From contig OZ018329.1 in the NCBI GenBank assembly GCA_963969495.1, positions 70,148,959 to 70,212,958 on the forward strand: 64,000 bases of DNA, read 5' to 3'. A model generated the notes under the pieces. That model was not told where the DNA came from and searched no databases. It saw nothing but the letters and a program-made list of their open reading frames with translations. Positions 57,390 through 64,000 of this stretch are shown one piece after another. Numbering within the stretch: the stretch's first letter is position 1; each line of letters starts with the position of its first letter. Both the position numbers and the translations under genes were made by a program. The stretch is from Ceratothoa steindachneri (lineage: Eukaryota; Arthropoda; Malacostraca; Isopoda; Cymothoidae).

Positions 57390-60310
57390 CCCTGCCGAGG
57401 TAATCGACAGGATTGCCTTCTGGTTGTTGAGGGTTGCAGGGGATGATCCAACTGGTAACTCGACGGGTACCACCGAGCAGTATACTCAAGACGAGCCGCG
57501 AGAGCAAGTCAATGCGGGTCATTCTACTGCAAGAGGTCCTGCTGCACTGCAACCCGAGACTAATGGAAGCCCTGCTGGTGACAAACAACCGGTCCCATTT
57601 GGATAAGATCCAGGCAACTCGGAGGAAGGCGCTCATGGTAATACGCCCCTTCCTGAAAACAACACTCCATCCGAGTCATCGGTAAATGCGTTAGCGGAGG
57701 GAGCATGCGGAATAACCAGCTTTCTCTAATAGTTTTTATTTTTTAACGCGAGCTTCATACGACACAAGTGGGACGAACTTGTAGCTTTATTGGCCTCCGA
57801 TAACCGAATATATTTCGTGGCGATCGTACAAACGTGGATCCATACTGACAATCGAGATTTCGAGAGTGAGTTTGCGATCCCCGGTTATACAATGTTCCAC
57901 CGTGACCGACCTTGTTGAGAGGGCGGCCGAGTTATGGTATACATCCGGAACTTTTTCTCCGCTCTCGACTGCAATGTAAGTTCTGGTCACGAGATTTTAG
58001 GGCTAGACATAGATTTTACCAGCTCCTCCTATCGAGTAGTGGTGGTTTACAGGCCGCAAAGACAGTCAGAAGAGTCAGACTCAAGCCTGTACGAAAAGCA
58101 CCACGACCTGATAAATAGTCGCACGCACGAGTTTGGTCATTGGTGACTTGAACTGCCGTGGGAATGATTATAGGAACTGGACAGGCGATGCGCAAGGGAG
58201 CAGATTGATTCAGTTCGCTCAGTATGTCTTTCTGATACAGTGGGTAGAGGATCCAACAAGGGGTGAGAACATGTTGGACTTGGTGTTTACCACCGATGAC
58301 GACATGTTATCCGGACTCAGTGTGGGAGAGTTTCTAGGTGGAAGCGATCACCGCACAGTCACGTTTTCTCTCCACTTTCCATGTTACAGACGCTCTTACA
58401 TCGCTATCTTTATACAGACTTCCGACGCACAAACTTTGTGGGTTTTCTGGATGTGATAGCTCGGCTTGGGCCCGCAACAGGAGAAGGAGCTGCGGACAAA
58501 TGGTTGGTGTTTAAAAAAAAATATGACCTAACACTCCGCGTTTGTCCCCAGCAGAAGAATTAGTTCAATCGAAGCATCGCCGCAGCGATAAGAAACAGGA
58601 AAACTGCCTACAATAACTGGAAAGCCAACCGTAATGAAGGAAGGCTTCTTCAATACAGGGAAAAGTGTAAGCAAGTTAAAGCACTGGTGCGAAGATCATG
58701 TCAATAGCCGCAAACTGATTCGTCATAGCATAGGACCGCTGAGAGATGACAATTGCGTGTTACGGAAGTCAGAACCAGACATCGCGAACGTGTTGAACGG
58801 CTACTTCGCCTCCGTATTTACGAGGGAAGTTGATGGTCCAGCTCCGAGGCTGGGGATTCATCCTAAAGAGGGCGAAAACCTATGCGAAATAGTCTTAGAG
58901 AGCAAAGAAGTAGTAGCCAGACTAGGAAACCTAAACCCGTATAAGTCTCCAGATCAGGATGACTTTCTTCCTAGAGTCCTCCGAGAAGTTAGTGGGTAGC
59001 TCCATACCTCACCACCATTTTCAACAAATTTGGGAAAATTGGAGAGGTGCTGGAAGACTGAAGAATACCAGACGTAACTCCCATCTATAATAAGGGGGAC
59101 CGCGAATGCCTGGGTAATTACCGGCCTATTAGTCTGACATCCATCGTATACAAACTACTCGAGGGAATAATCGCAGACCGTATAGTGCAGCACTTAGAGT
59201 CGCACAACTTGATCTTGGATTCCCAGCACGGATTTCGCAAGAATCGTTCATGTCTCACTAATCTATTAGAATTTTTCCCCAGTATTTTGAGTGAGTATGA
59301 CCGTAGTCAAGCTGTGGATATCTTATACCTGGACTTTCAAAAAGCCTTCAATAAGGTACCACACCGCAGGTTGATGAATAAAGTCCGTGCCCTTGGCATT
59401 ACCGGCAAGGTATCCGAATGTATAGAAAACTGGCCCTCGGAACGGAGGCATCGAGTAAAGATCAATGGGGTTGCCTTGCAATGGGCGCCAGTCAGTAGCG
59501 GGGTGCCCCAGGCTCAGTATTTGGGCCTCTATTGTTCATCGTATACATCAATCACATAGACGAAGCGAAGGAGTAATATGTTCGATAACCAAGTTCGCCG
59601 ACGATAGCAAGCTATGAAGTAGTGTGAGCTCGCGAGAAGGATAGGCGAGTGGTCAGAGAGGTGGCAGATGCAATTTAACCTTGACAAGTGTAAGGTAATG
59701 CACATCGGCCATGCTAACCCTCGTTCAAACTACTCCTTGCTAGGCAAACTAGATACCACTGACCTTGAAAAAGATTTAGGCGTGCTAATCATCAGTGATC
59801 TAAAGCTCTCCAGGTAGTGATTCCAAGGAAAAAGAGGGCCCAGCGAATAAGCATATTGTTCTTGCCTTGTGCAACTCTCTAGTACGGCCACACCTTGAAT
59901 ACGCCGTACAATTCTGGTCCCCAACCCTGAGGAAGGACATTGAACGGCTGGAAAGAGTACAGGCCAGAGCCACAAAATCGCTACCGGCCTTTAGACATAA
60001 AAATTATCAGTATAGGTTACGAGAACTGGGGAAGTTCTCTTTGGACGAGCCGGTTAAGAAGCCAGCCAATTGAAACTTTTAAGATAATTCGAGGAAGTAA
60101 AAACGTAGATCACAGGAGGCTGTTCACGTTGAACGCAAATGTTACACGTAATCACGGTTACAAACTGGAATTACCGCAATTCCATACTAGCATTTGCGGA
60201 AACTTTTTCCCGTACAAAATCTGTGGAACGTAGAACCGTCTGCCGCCAGATGCGGTGAACAGTTCGAATCTCGACTTGACAAGATAATCCACCCCTTGAC
60301 CTAGATGGTA
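57390..60310 (+). pseudogene. CR1-type LINE, copy B (5'-truncated; ORF1 end, endonuclease, RT)
   Basis: Begins directly behind the microsatellite with the last residues of ORF1 (VIDRIAFWLLRVAG; copy A has FIDQNAFWLMRAT). The endonuclease follows: AIVQTWIHTDNRDF (Glu replaced by Gln), VMVYIRNFFSALDC, VVVVYRPQRQSEE, VIGDLNCRGNDYRNW, NMLDLVFTTDDDMLSGLSVG, GGSDHRTVTFS. RT reads NVLNGYFASVFTREVDG, LNPYKSPDQDDFLPRVLRE, NYRPISLTSIVYKLLEGI, QHGFRKNRSCLTNLLEFF, DILYLDFQKAFNKVPHRR (motif A, Asp for catalysis present), SSGVPQAQYLGL, KFADDSK near 59610, QFNLDKCKVMHIGHA, LVRPHLEYAVQFWSPTLRKD, and RLFTLNANVTRNHGYKLELP. Multiple frameshifts and stops inactivate it. Confidence 0.9.
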
Positions 60311-60436
60311 CCACCTTAGTATAGATTTGAGGTAAATATATTGGTTTCAACTTTTCTAGAAAATTTTCCTGTTTGTGTTTTTTTTTCAGCACATTCAGTT
60401 AGCATTTCAGCTTTCTGGCTATACTTTCTCTTATGC

Positions 60437-60527
60437 TATAGGTTAGGGCCTTCCCAAAATAGTACTTTCACGGTATGGTCAGCAATGTCCTTTGAGGTAC
60501 TACTATTCCTTGTAACACACATACACA

Positions 60528-60578
<51 letters not shown>

Positions 60579-60602
60579 ACACACTCTCTCTCTTTCTCTC
60601 TC

Positions 60603-60682
<80 letters not shown>
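60437..60682 (+). repeat. 3' unit of CR1 copy B with (CT)n tail
   Basis: TATAGGTTAGGGCCTTCCCA is followed by CCTTTGAGGTACTACTATTC, a few CA units and about 150 bp of (TC)n with small interruptions. Confidence 0.9.
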
Positions 60683-60685
<3 letters not shown>

Positions 60686-60839
60686 CATACTCGTTTGCTA
60701 GTACTCTTAGTGATCTATCCGTTTACAATTATTACTGCGGCTCACAGACAACATTCTGAACCGGCAATCATGACAAAAGGGGGTTCTATTGGTAGTTACA
60801 CCTTCGAATATGGCTAGCTGTCTAAATATTATCCTTTAA

Positions 60840-61324
60840 AAAAAAAAATGTCTTCCAGATAGCCTCTTTTGATAATATTAGAAAACCGGGTGTTACCATT
60901 CATGTCAATTATCTCTCAAATTCCACTTTATAAATATATCCAAAATCTCCTCCCCTTCCGTAATCTTAGCCGCATCCGCTCTCTTTATTAACCTAGTTTC
61001 GATATTACCATCCAAAACTTGCATTACCTTTCGTCATGGTTACAGCAATTAGCAATTTACTTCTCGCTGGATTACACGTTATCACTATTCGACGCTTTCT
61101 ACTTGTTTCAAGATCTGCGTCCCGTCGTCTCTTCGGCCGGGACGTTTTCTCTCATCCAACCACCCTGTTCCGTGAACTTCCCTTTCTGCACTTCGATCCA
61201 AAATCGCCTTTTAAGTCCTCCTCCTTACATATAAGATCCTAAAGAAAGCAGCGCCCTCCTACCTACTTTCAACTTTAAACTATCTTTGCCCATAAGAACG
61301 ATTAGTTCTGGATCTTCCGCCTCA
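60840..61324 (+). pseudogene. L2/Daphne-like LINE fragment, C-terminal part
   Basis: Reads NIRKPGVTIHVNYLS, then ISNLLLAGLHVITIRRFLLV (near 61051-61110, the DYCNSLLAGLP...QIRRLQ block), then LLLTYKILKKAAPSYLLSTL near 61219-61278. Shares TCCGTAATCTTAGCCGCATC (near 60957) with the opposite-strand fragment at 20929-22030, so both are the same family. Frames shift, no RT core is left. Confidence 0.7.
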
Positions 61325-61545
61325 TTTTTAGTCGCGTGCGAGTCTAGTCGTGAGCGACCCTACATCTCACTATGTCGGTCGGTCACTGTTTCGCTTTTTT
61401 GTTTTTGTAATAACATCATAACTATTCGGCCGATTCTATGTTGTTTTACATTCTCTTTCGAATGCTATAATTGCCAAAGTCTTACTAAGGTTAGCCCGGG
61501 AATTATTTTGTTTTGGCAATATCATAACTATTCGGCCAATACTCT
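61325..61545 (+). repeat. Dispersed repeat family Y, copy 4
   Basis: TTTAGTCGCGTGCGAGTCTA at 61327 starts the copy; AACTATTCGGCCGATTCTAT and AAGGTTAGCCCGGGAATTAT follow, and a partial tandem repeat of AACTATTCGGCC ends it. Confidence 0.8.
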
Positions 61546-61661
61546 GCTAGATTAGACTAGGCTATAATATTCTATACTCTGCTAGACAAGTCTAGAATAA
61601 GCTATACTATGCTAAGCTAATATAGGCTAGGCTATACTATGCTAAGCTATGCAAAAATATA
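61546..61661. repeat. Pentanucleotide satellite, part 1
   Basis: Degenerate 5-bp units (CTAGG, CTATG, CTATA) as in 62708-64000; cut by the solo LTR at 61662. Confidence 0.9.
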
Positions 61662-62707
61662 ATGTAGGAGGGTAAGATATATGTCGTGATATGTCATTAC
61701 ATTATATCAACACCATATTATATCTATGGGGGAAGGACCAATAACTTAAAGGTGAACCAACAAGGAACGGAACGCCATGAGTTTTGACGTGCGGAACAAC
61801 AAGATAAGAGTGCAATGAGGTCAGGTGAAATTTGGGCAATGGCAAAGCTCAAGGTTATTTAAAGAGGCATGTACAAAAGTATAATTGTATTTGCATAAAA
61901 ATAAGATAATAAATAGGCAAAATTAAATTGGTAAATAAGGGGGGGAATTGCCGAGTTATGCGTCAAGTTAAAAATTACTGTATTACAGAAGGAGACTATT
62001 CAAATGGGGAAGATTAACTCAAATGGGTTACCGAAGGGGAAGAGGGGTTGGCTTACGGAGGATTCCGGGTGAGACGTGAGGGTAAGGCTTCACGGGTGTC
62101 TTCTGCACGTGAGGCGAGGGCGCTCGGAGCTTCTGAGCGGGAAGTTAACGTGATGACGGTTCTCCAAAAGGGGTGGGGGAGGTGGTATGGTCCGGTCCAA
62201 AGGAGAGTATTTTGGCCCCCCAAAAACGAGGGGCGAACGAGGAGGGCTTCGACAGGAGTTGATAAGTGGAGTCGGAAAAATCTCTCAGTAGCGATCGTCA
62301 AATGGAATTACCTCACTGGCTGGGGCTAATTCCAACACACAAATAGTTCAACCGTCACGTTGCTTTGTTGTTAGCACCTGACTTGGAACTAGGGGAATCT
62401 TCTTGGGTCCGGGAGAGACTTCTCAACTTTGTGTCTGCCACATGGAAGATGAGCCCTATATATATCCGAGGCTCCCTCCCGCTGGGTGGGGGAAACAGCC
62501 CTACTCTCGAATGGCCTCGAATCTTCACGCTGAGTGGATTCTAACCCGCGTAAAGGTGGTCCGTGGTGGATGCGGTTTTAGACTACTACTTGCGGAAGGG
62601 GAGGGGGAGGCTTACAAATTTAAGCCTAACCAACTTCTAGAATCTTCTCCAGCGCAAGGACATCACTTCCGTGCTGGAAAAGAAATTCCAAGTGGAATTC
62701 CCCCACA
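61662..62707. mobile_element. Solo LTR inserted in the pentanucleotide satellite
   Basis: The block begins (A)TGTAGGAGGG and ends CCCCCACA. It is flanked by ATATA at 61657-61661 and 62708-62712, a 5-bp target duplication. Satellite sequence continues on both sides. The 1046-bp interior has no coding match. TG...CA ends and size resemble the solo LTR at 53752-54756, and both share an AAGG...ACAAAA.TATA stretch, but relationship is uncertain. Confidence 0.78.
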
Positions 62708-63985
62708 ATATACTATGCTAGGATAGCATATAGTATGTTAGGCTAAACAATACTAAGCTATGCTTGACTAGGGTAAAATAGGATAGTATAGGCTATACTT
62801 GTCTAGGATAGTTAATGCTAAGCAAGGGTATACTATGCTAGACTAGGCTAAACTATGCTAAGCTATACTAGGCTAGACAGGGCTATACTATGCTATGCTA
62901 GGGTAGGCTAAAGTATATTATGGTAGGGAGGGCTAAGCTCTACTATGGTAGGCTATGCTAGTAAAAATATGTTAGGCTACGATAGGCTAGCTAACCAAGG
63001 CTATAATAGGCTAAGGTATGCAAAGTTATTCTAGTCTAGGCTATGGTATGCTATACTAGTCTAGGATATACTAGGCTAGGCTAAAATATGATACGCTTGG
63101 CTATATTATGTTATGTGCGGTTATGCTAAGATAGGCTATACCACCCTCTCCTATAGTATGCTAGGCTAGGCTATCGTATGCAAGGATATATTGGCTAGGC
63201 TATAGTAGCCTATTCTAACTTGACTATACTATGCTAGGCTACTCTAGGTGACACTAAGCTAGGCTCTGGCATTCAATGCTAAGCCATACCTGGTTAGGCT
63301 AGGCTAGACTATAGTAAGCTAGGCTACACTAGGCAATGTTACGCTAGGCAAGGCTATAGTTAGCTAGGCTAAGCTAGGCTATACTATAATATGCTAGGTT
63401 ACACTAGGGTCTACTAAGCTAGGCTAGGCCATACTAGGATAAGATAGGCTAAGCTATACTAAGCTAAGGTAAGAATAAGTAGGCTATACTATGCTAGGTC
63501 ATACTAGGATAGCTAGATTATACTAATCTAGGCTAGGTTAGGCTCAGCACAGCTAGGCTATTCTATTTTAGTGTAGGCTATCCTATGTTTGGCTAGGCTT
63601 GATTATACTACGCGAAAGCAGGGTAGGTTTTACTATGCTATGCTTGGCTATAATATGCTATGCAATACTAGGCAAGTTTAGGCTATGCTATTCTAGTCTA
63701 TACTAGGATATGCTATGCTAGACTATACTACGCTATGCTAGGCTAGGCTATGTCTAGCCTAGGCTAGATTATGCTATGCTATACTATTCTGTGCTATGCT
63801 ATGCTATAATATACTATGCTATGTTATACTATGTTATGTTATACTATGCTGTGCTATATTATGCTGCAATGATGTGCTATGTTATACTATGATATGCAAT
63901 AATATTCTATAATATACTATGCTCTTATTTACTATGGTATATTATGCTTTACTATGGAATACTGTGCTATTAGTGTGTATCAATT
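62708..63985. repeat. Pentanucleotide satellite, part 2
   Basis: About 1.28 kb of 5-bp-periodic words ending CTA (GGCTA, TGCTA, TACTA), e.g. CTATGCTAGGCTAGGCTA. It decays to (CTATG/CTATA) towards 63985, close to the window end. No coding content. Confidence 0.93.
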
Positions 63986-64000
63986 ATTTCAAAGTTCTAA

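Overview
The window is nuclear DNA from an animal. It is AT-rich and full of microsatellites, and I found no intact host gene, rRNA or tRNA. Almost every readable coding stretch is a decayed transposable element: MULE, Tc1/mariner, hAT, Gypsy-type LTR elements, Penelope-like elements (PLEs), and several clades of LINE. The combination (CR1 elements with an esterase-type ORF1, PLEs, LINEs led by a 2A peptide, long (TA)n, (CA)n and (CT)n tracts, pentanucleotide satellite) fits an arthropod, perhaps a decapod crustacean. That placement is inference from element style, not a database match.

Layout. 0-9 kb: a broken FLYWCH/MULE transposase, a complete but dead Tc1/mariner copy on the minus strand (1958-3270, TA target duplication), then a minus-strand LINE remnant with zinc-knuckle ORF1, RT and RNase H (about 5.0-9.1 kb). 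9-17 kb: mostly unreadable AT-rich DNA, with a plus-strand CR1-like fragment fused to a PLE GIY-YIG fragment (12.0-13.5 kb) and, just after it, a hammerhead-ribozyme-like fold between two (TA)n tracts. 16.7-20.3 kb: a (GTA)n tract and an array of about 33 copies of an 81-bp satellite. 20.9-29 kb: an L2/Daphne-like LINE remnant, two internally deleted mariners with clear inverted ends, and dispersed repeats. 32.2-38.8 kb: a Gypsy-type element on the minus strand with two long LTRs that differ by one dimer of an internal minisatellite; its integrase and RT active site are missing. 39.3-42.4 kb: a minus-strand LINE whose ORF starts with a 2A-like ribosome-skipping peptide. 44.0-45.3 kb: a hAT-type element with a perfect 8-bp target duplication. 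46-48 kb: PLE fragments, one with its 5' part inverted as expected from twin priming.

50.5-60.7 kb: two head-to-tail copies of one CR1-type LINE family, each preceded by (CA)n and/or (CT)n microsatellite. The first copy carries an ORF1 esterase domain with all catalytic residues and is broken by a solo LTR and by an LTR-element protease fragment. 60.8-64 kb: a further L2/Daphne-like fragment, a dispersed repeat, and a pentanucleotide satellite split by a second solo LTR and running off the window end.

No host pathway can be described. The region records nested insertions. The most interesting signals are the hammerhead-like fold next to a PLE, the 2A peptide on a LINE, the microsatellite-linked tandem CR1 array, and the twin-primed PLE.
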